Below, piece after piece: positions 8,390 through 18,503 of a stretch of 64,000 bases of DNA (position 1 is the first letter of the stretch; each line of letters starts with the position of its first letter). The translations under genes were made by a program, and so were the position numbers. The stretch comes from Luteimonas chenhongjianii (GTDB lineage Bacteria > Pseudomonadota > Gammaproteobacteria > Xanthomonadales > Xanthomonadaceae), in the NCBI RefSeq assembly GCF_002327105.1, contig NZ_CP023406.1:1736001-1800000 (forward strand), given 5' to 3'. The notes below the pieces were generated by a model. The model was not told the DNA's origin. It searched no databases and saw only the letters and a list, made by a program, of their open reading frames with translations.

Positions 8390-8629
8390 ATGAGCAACAT
8401 CGAAGAGCGCGTCAAGAAAATCGTCATCGAGCAGCTGGGCGTCAAGGAAGAAGAAGTCAGCAACAGCGCTTCCTTCGTCGACGACCTCGGTGCCGATTCC
8501 CTCGACACCGTCGAGCTGGTGATGGCGCTGGAAGAAGAATTCGAGTGCGAGATTCCGGACGAAGAAGCCGAGAAGATCACCTCGGTGCAGCAGGCGATCG
8601 ACTACGTCAAGGCGCACGCCAAGGGCTGA
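8390..8629 (+). CDS. acpP: Acyl carrier protein
   Basis: A 79-residue, strongly acidic carrier protein. The phosphopantetheine attachment site is Ser37 in [18 protein letters not shown], and the sequence is close to textbook AcpP throughout. It carries growing acyl chains for FabG, FabF and FabD encoded around it and for lipid A and phospholipid synthesis. A GGAGCAA ribosome-binding site precedes the ATG. Confidence 0.98.
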   Translation: MSNIEERVKKIVIEQLGVKEEEVSNSASFVDDLGADSLDTVELVMALEEEFECEIPDEEAEKITSVQQAIDYVKAHAKG

Positions 8630-8712
8630 GCCCGCGCGCGCGTCTGCCCGCCCCGCTGGCGGGTCGCGCCACGGTCCCGGTCGCGTTGCGGCCGGACCGA
8701 CATGTTCCAGCA

Positions 8713-8733
8713 CGAGGCCGCCTAGCGGCCTCG
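8713..8733 (+). other. Strong acpP-fabF intercistronic hairpin
   Basis: A perfect 9-bp GC-rich stem (8713-8721 with 8725-8733) closes on a 3-base loop, CTA. No T-run follows, so it is probably an mRNA-stabilising or partial-termination element that lets acpP mRNA accumulate over fabF. Confidence 0.5.
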
Positions 8734-8782
8734 CGCGTATTGGCGGCGAGCACTGCCGCTACCGACTTCTCAGGAGTTGAAA

Positions 8783-10024
<1,242 letters not shown>

Positions 10025-10043
10025 CGGCAGCGCCTGCCCGACG

Positions 10044-10075
10044 CAGAAAAGGCCCGCGCAAGCGGGCCTTTTCTG
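10044..10075. terminator. Bidirectional intrinsic terminator after fabF
   Basis: A perfect 14-bp stem (10044-10057 with 10062-10075) closes on a GNRA-type GCAA tetraloop. Its outer part is A4 on one side and T4 on the other, so it can act in both directions, ending the fab transcripts and those of the convergent cysS. Confidence 0.85.
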
Positions 10076-10099
10076 TGCGTGCGGTCCCGCTCGCAGCTC

Positions 10100-10122
10100 G
10101 GCGACGGCGACGGCGACGGCGA
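10100..10122. repeat. Short tandem GGCGAC hexamer repeat
   Basis: About 3.8 copies of GGCGAC lie in the otherwise empty 263-base gap between fabF and cysS. I see no gene in this gap. Confidence 0.6.
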
Positions 10123-10287
10123 GGTCGCGCGGGCCGTGACGACGCGGCGGCGCGCGGAACGCCGGCTGTGTGCTGTCCGGCGCGTACTTTGGCGGTGCGT
10201 GTGTTCCGGGTTTCGCGGAGCTGCCGCTGGATGGTCACCGCACGCAGTGACCCGGCGTGTACCGGGTGGCGCGATCGGAAGATCCGA

Positions 10288-11655
10288 TCAGCCGCGTTTC
10301 CAGCGCACGCCCTGCGACGTGTCCTCGAGCACGATCCGCTCTGCCGCAAGCTGGTCGCGGATTGCATCGGCGCGGGCGAAGTCGCGGGCCTGCTTGGCGG
10401 AGACGCGCTCGTCGATCAACGCCTGGATGCGCGCATCGTCATCATCGCTGGCGCCCCGGGCGAACCAGTCTGCGGGCGCCTGCTGCAGCAGGCCCAGAGC
10501 CAGCCCGGCGCCCAGCAGTTCGGCCTTGAGGGCCGTGCGCGCCGACGCGTCGCTGGCCTTGCGCGCCTCGCCGGCGATGCGCGACAGCTCGGCCAGCGCC
10601 GCCGGCGTGTTGAGGTCCTCATCGAGCGCGCTTTCGATGCTGGCCGGAATGCGCGCCGCGGCGTCGACGTCGCCCAGATCGCGCAGCGTGCCGTAGAGCC
10701 GGTCCAGCGTACGCACCGACTGCTCGATCAGCCCGTCCGACCAGTCCAGAGGCTGACGGTAATGCGCAGACAGCAGGGCATAGCGCAGCGCTTCGGGCGG
10801 GTGCGCGCGGACCAGGTCATGGACCCGCTCGATGTTGCCGATCGACTTGGACATCTTGCTGCCGGCAAACGTCAGCATGCCGTTGTGCAGCCAGACCTTC
10901 GCGAACGGCGCGCCGCCGTGGGCGCACTCGCTCTGCGCGATCTCGTTCTCGTGGTGGGGGAACTGCAGGTCCACGCCGCCGGCATGGATGTCGATGGTCG
11001 GGCCCAGATGCGCAGCGGCCATCGCCGAGCATTCGATGTGCCACCCGGGCCGGCCCGTGCCCCAGGGCGATTCCCAGCCGGGCAGGTCGGGCGTGGAGGG
11101 TTTCCACAGAACGAAATCGCCAGGATCGCGCTTGTACGGCGCAACCTCGACCCGCGCGCCGGCGAGCATGTCTTCAGTGTCGCGGCGCGAAAGCTTGCCG
11201 TAGCCGTCGAAGCTGCCGACCGCGAACAGCACATGGCCCTCGGCGGCGTAGGCGTGGCCGCTGTCGATCAGGCGCTCGATCATCGCGATGATCTCGTCGA
11301 TATGCGCCGTGGCGGCGGGTTCGATGTCCGGCGGGGCGATCCCTAGCGCGGCCATGTCCTCGCGGTAGGCGGCGGCAAAACGGTCGGTGATCGTCGAGAT
11401 CGGCACGCCCTGTTCGCGCGCGGCGGCATTGATCTTGTCGTCCACGTCGGTGATGTTGCGCGCGTACTTCAGCGCGCCATGCCGGCGCCGCAGGAGGTCG
11501 GCCAGCACGCCGAACACGACCGGTCCGCGCGCGTTGCCGATATGCACGTAGTTGTAGACCGTGGGTCCGCAGACGTACATGGTCGGGCAGGCGGGATCCA
11601 GTGGCGCAAACGGCTCGACGCGTCGCGTGAGGCTGTTGAAGAGATGCAGGGACAT
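10288..11655 (-). CDS. cysS: Cysteinyl-tRNA synthetase
   Basis: Class I aminoacyl-tRNA synthetase charging tRNA-Cys. The 455-residue protein has the HIGH-type motif HIGN (38-41) after the zinc-ligand Cys29 in YVCGPTVYN, the second zinc region GWHIECSAM and [10 protein letters not shown], and the KMSKSIGN loop. The C-terminal DALR-type helical region is present. The frame continues upstream, but the homologous N terminus [12 protein letters not shown] places the start at ATG 11655; a TAGAAT -10-like hexamer lies 26 bases upstream of it (11682-11687). Confidence 0.96.
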   Translation of the reverse strand: MSLHLFNSLTRRVEPFAPLDPACPTMYVCGPTVYNYVHIGNARGPVVFGVLADLLRRRHGALKYARNITDVDDKINAAAREQGVPISTITDRFAAAYREDMAALGIAPPDIEPAATAHIDEIIAMIERLIDSGHAYAAEGHVLFAVGSFDGYGKLSRRDTEDMLAGARVEVAPYKRDPGDFVLWKPSTPDLPGWESPWGTGRPGWHIECSAMAAAHLGPTIDIHAGGVDLQFPHHENEIAQSECAHGGAPFAKVWLHNGMLTFAGSKMSKSIGNIERVHDLVRAHPPEALRYALLSAHYRQPLDWSDGLIEQSVRTLDRLYGTLRDLGDVDAAARIPASIESALDEDLNTPAALAELSRIAGEARKASDASARTALKAELLGAGLALGLLQQAPADWFARGASDDDDARIQALIDERVSAKQARDFARADAIRDQLAAERIVLEDTSQGVRWKRG

Positions 11656-11799
11656 GTCGCGCTCGCCGGGGAAACCGCACGATTCTACCGGCGGTCGGGC
11701 CGCCGCGCCCGATTCCGTCGGTGCGCTCGCTGGCGCGCCACGGCTGCGGTCAGGCAGGCGCACGACAGCGCCGATTCAGCCCGGGGACGGGGGGCGGCC

Positions 11800-11805
11800 T
11801 ACACT
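11800..11805 (+). promoter_or_regulatory. -10-like element placing a leaderless start
   Basis: TACACT ends exactly six bases before the GTG at 11812, and no Shine-Dalgarno is present. This spacing predicts that transcription begins at the start codon. Confidence 0.3.
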
Positions 11806-11811
11806 GGCCCG

Positions 11812-12300
11812 GTGTCCAATCCGTTTCGCGCCCACCTCTGCCCAAGCGCTGCACTGCCTGTCGTGGCGGTGCTGATGGCGTGTGCGTCGCCCGCGTTCGC
11901 GCAGGGCGCCCCCCCGGAAAATGCGCGGATGGAGTATGCCCAGGTGCTGCGCGCCGAGCCGGTCTACCAGACCCTGCGCGCAACCAGCATGGTCGAGCGC
12001 TGCGAAGCGACGACCCCGGTGAATGCCGACGATCAGCGGCGCGGGGTCGCGCGCTGGGTGGGCGCGGTCAAGGACGTGCTGCGTTCGGACGAGGATCTGG
12101 TGGAAGAGGTCGACCGCTCGGCAGGTGGCAATTGCCGCATGGTGCCGATCGAGCGCGAGTTCCGCCGGCCGATCGCCTACGACGTCGACTATGTGCACAA
12201 GGGCGTCAAGTACCGCTCGCGGTTGCCCTATGACCCCGGCAACCGCTTGCGCGTGCGGGTATCGGTGACGCCGGTGGTGCCGCCGGCCAGCGAACGTTGA
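11812..12300 (+). CDS. Small secreted protein, UmoD-like N-terminal region
   Basis: A 162-residue protein beginning at GTG 11812 with a signal peptide ending near CASPAFA (~residues 1-30). The mature part opens with MEYAQVLRAEPVYQTL, a pattern seen at the N terminus of periplasmic UmoD/glycine-zipper-type proteins; here no glycine zipper follows. Two cysteines (in VERCEAT and GNCRMV) may form a disulfide. It ends with the basic, beta-rich VKYRSRLPYDPGNRLRVRVSVTP. Function unknown. It is directly upstream of the arg leader, in the same direction. Confidence 0.65.
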   Translation: MSNPFRAHLCPSAALPVVAVLMACASPAFAQGAPPENARMEYAQVLRAEPVYQTLRATSMVERCEATTPVNADDQRRGVARWVGAVKDVLRSDEDLVEEVDRSAGGNCRMVPIEREFRRPIAYDVDYVHKGVKYRSRLPYDPGNRLRVRVSVTPVVPPASER

Positions 12301-12320
12301 ACCGCAGCGTCGTGGCGGTT

Positions 12321-12337
12321 GCAGCGCAGCGCGCTGC
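12321..12337 (+). other. Hairpin between the secreted-protein gene and the arg leader
   Basis: A 7-bp perfect stem (12321-12327 with 12331-12337, loop AGC) lies 20 bases after the stop and just before the Shine-Dalgarno of the leader peptide. No T-run follows. Confidence 0.35.
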
Positions 12338-12356
12338 GTGCGAGGATGCGCGCCTC

Positions 12357-12461
12357 ATGAACGCCCTTCGCACCGACGCCGACATCCTGACCTCCGCCCG
12401 TATGGCGTCGGGCATGACCTCGCGCGCGCGTCGACCGGAAGCCCACATCTTCCCGGGTTGA
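12357..12461 (+). CDS. Putative arginine leader peptide (34 aa)
   Basis: A short ORF starting at ATG 12357 with GAGGA ten bases upstream and ending at TGA 12459-12461. Five of its 34 codons are Arg; the last three are clustered in SRARR at residues 22-26 (codons CGC, GCG, CGT, CGA), eight codons before the stop. In-frame ATGs also exist at 12402 and 12414. It precedes an intrinsic terminator with the alternative pairing expected of ribosome-mediated attenuation, in front of the arginine operon. Arg codons are common in GC-rich DNA, so the argument rests mainly on the RNA architecture and location. Confidence 0.55.
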   Translation: MNALRTDADILTSARMASGMTSRARRPEAHIFPG

Positions 12462-12521
12462 TCGAACGCGCGTCGCTTGTGCGAGCTGTTCTGCAGAAAC
12501 CCGGCCGATGCCGGGTTTTTT
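12435..12521 (+). promoter_or_regulatory. Putative transcription attenuator of the arginine operon
   Basis: Four RNA segments can pair in mutually exclusive ways. Segment 1 (12435-12441), directly after the Arg codons, pairs with segment 2 (12449-12456) with one bulge. Segment 2' (12453-12459) pairs perfectly over 7 bp with segment 3 (12498-12504). Segment 3 extended (12497-12505) pairs over 9 bp with segment 4 (12510-12518), followed by T's to 12521, forming an intrinsic terminator. A ribosome stalled at the Arg codons covers segment 1 and frees 2 for 3 (read-through); one reaching the stop codon covers segment 2 and lets 3:4 terminate. The terminator itself is certain; the switch is inferred. 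Confidence 0.6.
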
Positions 12522-12588
12522 CGTTTTCCGGAACTCCGATCCGCCGCGTCAACCGATCCTTCCTTCCATCGCCTCCACGAGATTCCCG

Positions 12589-13599
12589 ATGACCGCGATC
12601 CGACACTTCCTCAACACGCAGGACTGGTCCCGACCCGACTTGGACGCCCTGCTGGCCGACGCTGCGCGCTTCAAGCGCGAGAAGCTCGGTGACGCGCTCA
12701 AGGGACGTTCGATCGCGCTGGTGTTCTTCAATCCGTCGATGCGCACGCGCACCAGCTTCGAACTCGGCGCCTTCCAGCTCGGCGGCCACGCCATCGTGCT
12801 GCAGCCGGGCAAGGACGCGTGGCCGATCGAGTTCGACCTGGGCACGGTGATGGACGGCGACACCGAGGAGCACATCGCCGAGGTCGCGCGCGTGCTCGGC
12901 CGCTACGTCGACATGATCGGCGTGCGCGCGTTCCCGAAGTTCGTCGACTGGTCGGTCGATCGCGAGGACCGCGTGCTCAGGGCCTTCGCGCATTACTCGC
13001 CGGTGCCGGTGATCAACATGGAGACCATCACCCATCCCTGCCAGGAGCTGGCGCACGCGCTGGCCCTGCAGGAGCATTTCGGCACGTCCGATCTGCGCGG
13101 CAAGAAGTACGTGCTGACCTGGACCTATCACCCCAAGCCGCTCAACACCGCGGTCGCCAACTCGGCGCTGACCATCGCCACGCGCATGGGCATGGACGTG
13201 ACCCTGCTGTGCCCCACGCCCGATTACGTGCTCGACGAGCGTTACATGGACTGGGCTGAAGCCAATGTGGCCGAGAGCGGGGGCTCGCTGCAGGTCAGCC
13301 ACGACATCGAAAGCGCCTATGCGGGTGCGGATGTGGTGTATGCCAAGAGCTGGGGCGCGCTGCCGTTCTTCGGCAACTGGGCGCCGGAGAAGCCGATCCG
13401 CGACCGGTACAGGCACTTCATCGTCGATGAGGCCAAGATGGCGCTGACCAACAACGGCGTGTTCTCGCACTGCCTGCCGCTGCGCCGCAACGTCAAGGCG
13501 ACCGATGCGGTCATGGATTCACCGCAATGCATCGCCATCAACGAAGCCGAGAACCGCCTGCACGTGCAGAAGGCGGTCATGGCGACCCTGATGCGCTGA
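12589..13599 (+). CDS. argF': N-acetylornithine carbamoyltransferase (AOTCase)
   Basis: This transcarbamylase makes N-acetylcitrulline from N-acetylornithine and carbamoyl phosphate, the variant arginine route described in Xanthomonas, and does not use free ornithine. The 336-residue protein has the carbamoyl-phosphate loop SMRTRTSF (50-57), HPCQELAHAL (149-158) and CLPLRRNVKATD. AOTCase-specific features are visible: the QPGKDAWPIEF loop (72-82), Glu145 in INMETITHP and Lys303 (the carboxylated lysine, K302 without Met). The start is ATG 12589. It is the first structural gene of the arg operon, 68 bases after the attenuator terminator. Confidence 0.94.
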   Translation: MTAIRHFLNTQDWSRPDLDALLADAARFKREKLGDALKGRSIALVFFNPSMRTRTSFELGAFQLGGHAIVLQPGKDAWPIEFDLGTVMDGDTEEHIAEVARVLGRYVDMIGVRAFPKFVDWSVDREDRVLRAFAHYSPVPVINMETITHPCQELAHALALQEHFGTSDLRGKKYVLTWTYHPKPLNTAVANSALTIATRMGMDVTLLCPTPDYVLDERYMDWAEANVAESGGSLQVSHDIESAYAGADVVYAKSWGALPFFGNWAPEKPIRDRYRHFIVDEAKMALTNNGVFSHCLPLRRNVKATDAVMDSPQCIAINEAENRLHVQKAVMATLMR

Positions 13600-13650
13600 C
13601 GCACGCCGCACCCGAAACCGAATTTTTCCGCATCCCCACGGACCATCTCC

Positions 13651-14856
13651 ATGACCAGCGTCAATACCTCCCGCGACATCGTCCTCGCCTTCTCCGGTGG
13701 CCTCGACACCAGCTTCTGCGTTCCCTATCTCAAGGAGCAGGGCTGGACGGTGCATACCGTCTTCGCCGACACCGGCGGCGTGGATGCCGAAGAGCGCGCC
13801 TTCATCGAGCAGCGCGCGGCTGAACTGGGCGTCGCCAGCCATGTCACCGTCGACGGCGGTCCCGCGATCTGGGAAGGCTTCGTCAAGCCCTTCGTCTGGG
13901 CCGGCGAGGCCTACCAGGGCCAGTACCCGCTGCTGGTCTCGGACCGCTACCTGATCGTCGATGCCGCGCTCGCGCGCGCCGCCGAGCTGGGCACCAATGC
14001 GATCGCGCACGGCTGCACGGGCATGGGCAACGACCAGGTGCGGTTCGATCTGGCGGTCAAGGCGCAGGGCGACTACCGCATCGTGGCGCCGATCCGCGAG
14101 ATCCAGAAGGAACATACGCAGACGCGCGCCTACGAGCAGGCCTATCTGGAGGAGCGCGGCTTCGGCGTGCGCGCCAAGCAGCAGGCCTACACCATCAACG
14201 AGAACCTGCTGGGCCTGACGATGTCGGGCGGCGAGATCGACCGTTGGGAAGCGCCGGGCGAGGGTGCCCGTGGCTGGTGCGCGCCGCGCGCCGAATGGCC
14301 GGAGGCACCGTTGCAGGTCAAGGTCCGTTTCGAGCAGGGCACTGCGGTCGCGCTCGACGGCGAAACGATGCCCGGTGCGCAGATCCTGGCCAAGCTCAAT
14401 GCACTGTTCGCGCCCTACGGCGTGGGCCGCGGCGTCTACACCGGCGACACCGTGATCGGCCTCAAGGGCCGCATCGTGTACGAGGCGCCGGGCCTGGTCT
14501 CATTGCTCGCCGCGCACCGCGCGCTCGAAGACACCGTGCTGACCAAGCAGCAGAACCGCTTCAAGCCCGAGGTCGCGCGCAAGTGGACCGAGCTGGTCTA
14601 CGAGGGCTTCTTCCACGATCCGCTCAAGGCCGATATCGAGGCGTTCCTCGCCTCCTCGCAGGCGAAAGTCACCGGTGAAGTGGTGCTGGAAACCCGCGGC
14701 GGCCGCGTCGATGCGGTGGCGGTGACCTCCCCGCACATCCTCAACGCCAAGGGCGCCACGTATGCGCAGTCGGCGGATTGGGGCGTGGAAGAAGCCGAGG
14801 GCTTCATCAAGCTGTTCGGCATGAGCTCGACGCTGTACGCGCAGGTCAACCGCTGA
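13651..14856 (+). CDS. argG: Argininosuccinate synthase
   Basis: ATP-dependent ligation of citrulline and aspartate. The 401-residue protein has the N-type ATP pyrophosphatase P-loop FSGGLDTS (~13-20), [16 protein letters not shown], and [13 protein letters not shown], which binds substrate and ATP. It is divergent from the E. coli enzyme, in keeping with the xanthomonad cluster. It follows argF' by 51 bases; 143 bases of palindromic repeat separate it from the next gene. Confidence 0.95.
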   Translation: MTSVNTSRDIVLAFSGGLDTSFCVPYLKEQGWTVHTVFADTGGVDAEERAFIEQRAAELGVASHVTVDGGPAIWEGFVKPFVWAGEAYQGQYPLLVSDRYLIVDAALARAAELGTNAIAHGCTGMGNDQVRFDLAVKAQGDYRIVAPIREIQKEHTQTRAYEQAYLEERGFGVRAKQQAYTINENLLGLTMSGGEIDRWEAPGEGARGWCAPRAEWPEAPLQVKVRFEQGTAVALDGETMPGAQILAKLNALFAPYGVGRGVYTGDTVIGLKGRIVYEAPGLVSLLAAHRALEDTVLTKQQNRFKPEVARKWTELVYEGFFHDPLKADIEAFLASSQAKVTGEVVLETRGGRVDAVAVTSPHILNAKGATYAQSADWGVEEAEGFIKLFGMSSTLYAQVNR

Positions 14857-14863
14857 GTGCTTT

Positions 14864-14971
14864 CAGCCCCTCTCCTTCGGGAGAGGGGCTGAGGGACGCG
14901 CGACCAGTTCGATCGCGCGAGGTCGCGCCCCTCATCCGCCCCTTCGGGGCACCTTCTCCCCGCGGAGAAGG
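14864..14971. repeat. Composite palindromic intergenic repeat (REP-like) between argG and argE'
   Basis: A perfect 12-bp hairpin with TTCG loop (14864-14875 with 14880-14891) is followed by a 5-bp hairpin (14938-14942 with 14946-14950) and an 8-bp hairpin (14952-14959 with 14964-14971). The stretch between them is itself partly self-complementary. Such C-rich/TTCG palindromes are typical of dispersed repeats in xanthomonads and other GC-rich Proteobacteria. It lies inside the arg operon and could tune transcript levels. Confidence 0.6.
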
Positions 14972-14999
14972 GTTTGTCGTTCCAGAACCGTCCGACGCC

Positions 15000-16115
15000 A
15001 TGACCGACCTGCTGACCCACACTCTCGACCACCTCCAACAGCTGGTGTCCTTCGATACCCGCAATCCGCCGCGTGCGATTCCGGCCGAGGGCGGGATCTT
15101 CGACTACATCCGCAGCCGCCTGCCGGGCTTCGAGGTCGAGGTGATCGACCACGGCGCCGGCGCGGTGAGCCTGTACGCGGTACGCGGCACGCCGAAGGTG
15201 CTGTTCAACGTGCACCTCGACACCGTCCCCGACTCCCCCGACTGGAGCGCCGATCCGCATGTGATGCGGCGCCTCGACGATCGCGTGGTCGGTCTGGGCG
15301 TCTGCGACATCAAAGGCGCCGCGGCGGCGCTGATCGCAGCGGTCAATGCCGGTGACGGCGATGCGGCATTGCTGTTCTCGTCCGACGAGGAAGCCAACGA
15401 CCCGCGCTGCATCGCCGCGTTCCTCGCCCGCGGGCTGGACTTCGATGCGGTGATCGTGGCCGAGCCGACGAACTGCGAGGCCGTGCTCGCGCATCGCGGC
15501 ATCAGTTCGGTGCTGATGCGCTTCGCCGGCACCGCCGGCCATGCATCAGGCAAGCAGGATCCGGCGGCCAGCGCGCTGCATCAGGCGATGCGTTGGGGTG
15601 GCCGTGCCCTGGACCATGTCGAATCGCTGGACCACGCGCGCTTCGGGGGGCTGACCGGCCTTCGCTTCAACATCGGCCGGGTCGAGGGCGGCATCAAGGG
15701 CAACGTCATCGCACCGGCCGCCGAGCTGCGGTTCGGGTTCCGGCCGCTGCCGTCGATGGATGTCGACGACCTGCTGGCGACATTCGCCGGCTTCGCCGAA
15801 CCCGAGGCCGGCCATTTCGAAGAGACCTTCCGCGGGCCGAGCCTGCCGTCGGGCGCGGCTTCCGATGGGAGTGCTGCCAATGCCGAGGAGCGGCGTCTCG
15901 CCGCGCGCGACATCGCCGATGCCTTCGATCTGCCGATCGGCAATGCGGTCGATTTCTGGACCGAGGCGTCGCTGTTCTCGGCGGGTGGCTACACCGCGTT
16001 CGTGTTCGGACCGGGCGACATCGCCCAGGCACACACGGCCGACGAGTTCGTCACCCTGGCGCAACTGCAGCGCTACGCCGACGCCGTGCACCGGATCATC
16101 AACGCACCGGCCTGA
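15000..16115 (+). CDS. argE': N-acetylcitrulline deacetylase (ArgE-like M20 metallohydrolase)
   Basis: An M20-family zinc peptidase-fold enzyme of 371 residues. Metal-site motifs are visible: [11 protein letters not shown] (first zinc His and Asp), [15 protein letters not shown] (bridging Asp), and SSDEEANDP (catalytic Glu pair). The dimerisation domain begins at [17 protein letters not shown]. Because argF' makes acetylcitrulline, the expected substrate is N-acetylcitrulline, as in Xanthomonas ArgE'. The start is ATG 15000, after the repeat region. Confidence 0.9.
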   Translation: MTDLLTHTLDHLQQLVSFDTRNPPRAIPAEGGIFDYIRSRLPGFEVEVIDHGAGAVSLYAVRGTPKVLFNVHLDTVPDSPDWSADPHVMRRLDDRVVGLGVCDIKGAAAALIAAVNAGDGDAALLFSSDEEANDPRCIAAFLARGLDFDAVIVAEPTNCEAVLAHRGISSVLMRFAGTAGHASGKQDPAASALHQAMRWGGRALDHVESLDHARFGGLTGLRFNIGRVEGGIKGNVIAPAAELRFGFRPLPSMDVDDLLATFAGFAEPEAGHFEETFRGPSLPSGAASDGSAANAEERRLAARDIADAFDLPIGNAVDFWTEASLFSAGGYTAFVFGPGDIAQAHTADEFVTLAQLQRYADAVHRIINAPA

Positions 16116-16167
16116 GCCGGCCGACCTGTTTTTCCCCATTCGCCGTCCCATCCACACAAGCCGACCC

Positions 16168-17493
16168 GTGAACATTCCCGCCACCCACGTCCAGACCCGC
16201 CAGACCATCGTGCGCCTGCTCTCGAGCATGGCCAGCGCGAAGGAGATCAGCCAGTACCTCAAGCGATTTTCGCAGCTCGACGCCAAGCGCTTCGCCGTGG
16301 TCAAGGTCGGGGGCGCGGTACTGCGCGACGAGCTCGACGACCTGACGTCCTCGCTGTCGTTCCTGCAGGAAGTCGGCCTCACCCCGATCGTGCTGCACGG
16401 CGCGGGCCCGCAGCTCGATGCCGAACTCGCCGCGGCCGGCATCGAGAAGCAGACCGTCGACGGCCTGCGCGTGACCACGCCCGAGGCGCTGGCCATCGTG
16501 CGCCGCGTGTTCCAGGCGGCGAACCTGCGCCTGGTCGAGGCCCTGCAGCGAAATGGCGCGCGTGCAACCTCGATCACCGGCGGTGTATTCGAGGCGACGT
16601 ATCTCGACCAGGCGACCTACGGCCTGGTCGGCGAAGTGAACGCAGTGAACCTCGCGCCCATCGAGGCCAGCCTGCAGGCCGGTTCGATCCCGGTGATCAC
16701 CAGCCTGGGCGAAACCGCGTCGGGACAGATCCTCAACATCAACGCCGACTTCGCCGCCAACGAACTCGTGCGCGAACTGCAGCCCTACAAGATCATCTTC
16801 CTCACCGGCACCGGTGGCCTGCTCGATGCCAACGGCAAGGTCATCGATTCGATCAACCTGTCCACCGAGTACGACCATCTGATCGAGCAGCCATGGCTGC
16901 ATGGCGGCATGAAGGTCAAGATCGAGCAGATCAAGGCACTGCTCGAAGGGTTGCCGATGGCGTCGTCGGTCTCGATCACGCGGCCGGCCGACCTGGCCAA
17001 GGAGCTGTTCACGCACAAGGGCTCGGGCACCCTGGTCCGCCGCGGCGAGCAGGTGCTGCGGGTGACCGAATGGTCCCGGCTGGATCTGGCGCGGTTGAAG
17101 TCGCTGATCGAATCGAGCTTCGGCCGCGAACTCGCGCCGGACTACTTCGAGCGCACGCCGCTGCTGCGCGCCTACGTCAGCGAGAACTACCGCGCCGCGG
17201 TGATCCTCACCGAAGGCGACGGGATGGTGTACCTGGACAAGTTCGCGGTGCTCGACGACGCGCAGGGCGAGGGCCTGGGGCGCGCGGTATGGAACGTGAT
17301 GCGCGAAGAGACCCCGCAGCTGTTCTGGCGGTCGCGCCACGACAACGCGGTGAACATTTTCTACTACGCCCAGTCAGACGGCTGCATCAAGCAGGAAAAG
17401 TGGAAGGTGTTCTGGTACGGGCTCGACGGCTTCGAACAGATCCAGCGCTGCGTCGCCCATTGCGCGGCGCGCGTGCCGACGCTGGTCGGTTGA
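16168..17493 (+). CDS. argB: Bifunctional N-acetylglutamate kinase / N-acetylglutamate synthase
   Basis: A 441-residue fusion that covers the first two steps of arginine synthesis. Residues ~1-290 are an amino-acid kinase domain ([48 protein letters not shown]); residues ~295-441 are a GNAT-type acetyltransferase domain ([48 protein letters not shown]). This kinase-NAT fusion is known from Xanthomonas. GTG 16168 is chosen because the homologous N terminus ([20 protein letters not shown]) begins just after it; the frame is open much further upstream. In the fusion family, arginine inhibits the enzyme. Confidence 0.92.
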   Translation: MNIPATHVQTRQTIVRLLSSMASAKEISQYLKRFSQLDAKRFAVVKVGGAVLRDELDDLTSSLSFLQEVGLTPIVLHGAGPQLDAELAAAGIEKQTVDGLRVTTPEALAIVRRVFQAANLRLVEALQRNGARATSITGGVFEATYLDQATYGLVGEVNAVNLAPIEASLQAGSIPVITSLGETASGQILNINADFAANELVRELQPYKIIFLTGTGGLLDANGKVIDSINLSTEYDHLIEQPWLHGGMKVKIEQIKALLEGLPMASSVSITRPADLAKELFTHKGSGTLVRRGEQVLRVTEWSRLDLARLKSLIESSFGRELAPDYFERTPLLRAYVSENYRAAVILTEGDGMVYLDKFAVLDDAQGEGLGRAVWNVMREETPQLFWRSRHDNAVNIFYYAQSDGCIKQEKWKVFWYGLDGFEQIQRCVAHCAARVPTLVG

Positions 17494-17503
17494 GGGCACT
17501 GCA

Positions 17504-18454
17504 ATGACCCAGAAGAAGACCATCGGCATCGTCGGCGCGCGCGGCCATACCGGCCGGGAGCTGATCCGCCTCGTCGCCGCGCATCCGGGCCTCGAGCTCG
17601 CATTCGTGTCCTCGCGCGAGCTGGGCGGCCAGCGCGTCTCCGACCACAACGACGGGTGGCAGGGCGATCTGCGTTTCGAGAACCTCGACGTCGATGCCGT
17701 TGCGGCAAAGCGTGCCGATGCGGTGATCCTCGCGCTGCCCAATGGCAAGGCCGCGCCGTTCGTCGCCGCGATCGATGCGGCCAAGCCGGACACCGTGATT
17801 GTCGACCTGTCGGCCGATTACCGCTTCGACGCCGGCTGGTACTACGGACTGCCGGAACTCACCCGCGGCCGCTACGCCGGCCAGCGCCGGATCAGCAATC
17901 CCGGCTGCTATGCGACCGCGATGCAGCTGGCGATCGCGCCGCTGGCGAGCCGGCTGGCCGGTCCGCCGCAGTGCTTCGGGGTTTCCGGGTATTCCGGCGC
18001 CGGCACGACCCCGTCGGACAAGAACAACCTCGAGCTGCTGGCCGACAACCTGATGCCTTACGCGCTGACCGATCACGTGCACGAGCGGGAGGTGTCGAAG
18101 CAGTTGGCGCTGCCTGTCGAGTTCATGCCGCACGTCGCGCCGCATTTCCGTGGAATCACGATGACGGTGAACATGTGGCTGTCGTCACCGATGTCGCGCG
18201 ATGCGGTCAAGGCGCTGTTCGAGGCGCGATATGCCGACGAACCGCTGGTCGAGGTCATCGACGATGCGCCGTGGGTCAGCCGCATCGCCGGTCGCCACGG
18301 CGCGCAGATCGGCGCGTTCACGATGGCGCCTGGTAACGGACGCGTGGTTGTCGTGGCGACGCTCGACAATCTGCTCAAGGGCGCGGCGACGCAGGCGATG
18401 CAGAACCTCAATCTCGCGCTGGGCTTCGACGAGCTCACCTCCATCCCGCATTGA
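17504..18454 (+). CDS. argC: N-acetyl-gamma-glutamyl-phosphate reductase
   Basis: NADPH-dependent reduction of acetylglutamyl phosphate to the semialdehyde. The 316-residue protein has an N-terminal Rossmann motif [16 protein letters not shown] and the active-site cysteine in [14 protein letters not shown], followed by [14 protein letters not shown] and the His in [13 protein letters not shown]. It starts ten bases after the argB stop. The next pathway enzyme, acetylornithine aminotransferase (argD), is not in the window. Confidence 0.95.
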   Translation: MTQKKTIGIVGARGHTGRELIRLVAAHPGLELAFVSSRELGGQRVSDHNDGWQGDLRFENLDVDAVAAKRADAVILALPNGKAAPFVAAIDAAKPDTVIVDLSADYRFDAGWYYGLPELTRGRYAGQRRISNPGCYATAMQLAIAPLASRLAGPPQCFGVSGYSGAGTTPSDKNNLELLADNLMPYALTDHVHEREVSKQLALPVEFMPHVAPHFRGITMTVNMWLSSPMSRDAVKALFEARYADEPLVEVIDDAPWVSRIAGRHGAQIGAFTMAPGNGRVVVVATLDNLLKGAATQAMQNLNLALGFDELTSIPH

Positions 18455-18503
18455 TCCTCCTCCGCAGGCGTGCGCGCCTGCGGATCCGAAAACGGAATCC
18501 GAC

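Noticed and set aside
12497..12521. Simple terminator of the upstream secreted-protein gene
   Set aside because: It lies almost 200 bases past that stop, next to argF', and shares alternative pairing with the leader ORF. I cannot fully exclude that it is also used for that gene, but it is not the best sole explanation.
14864..14971. Possible CRISPR-like array
   Set aside because: The hairpins differ in sequence and there are no regular spacers or cas genes; it is a palindromic intergenic repeat.
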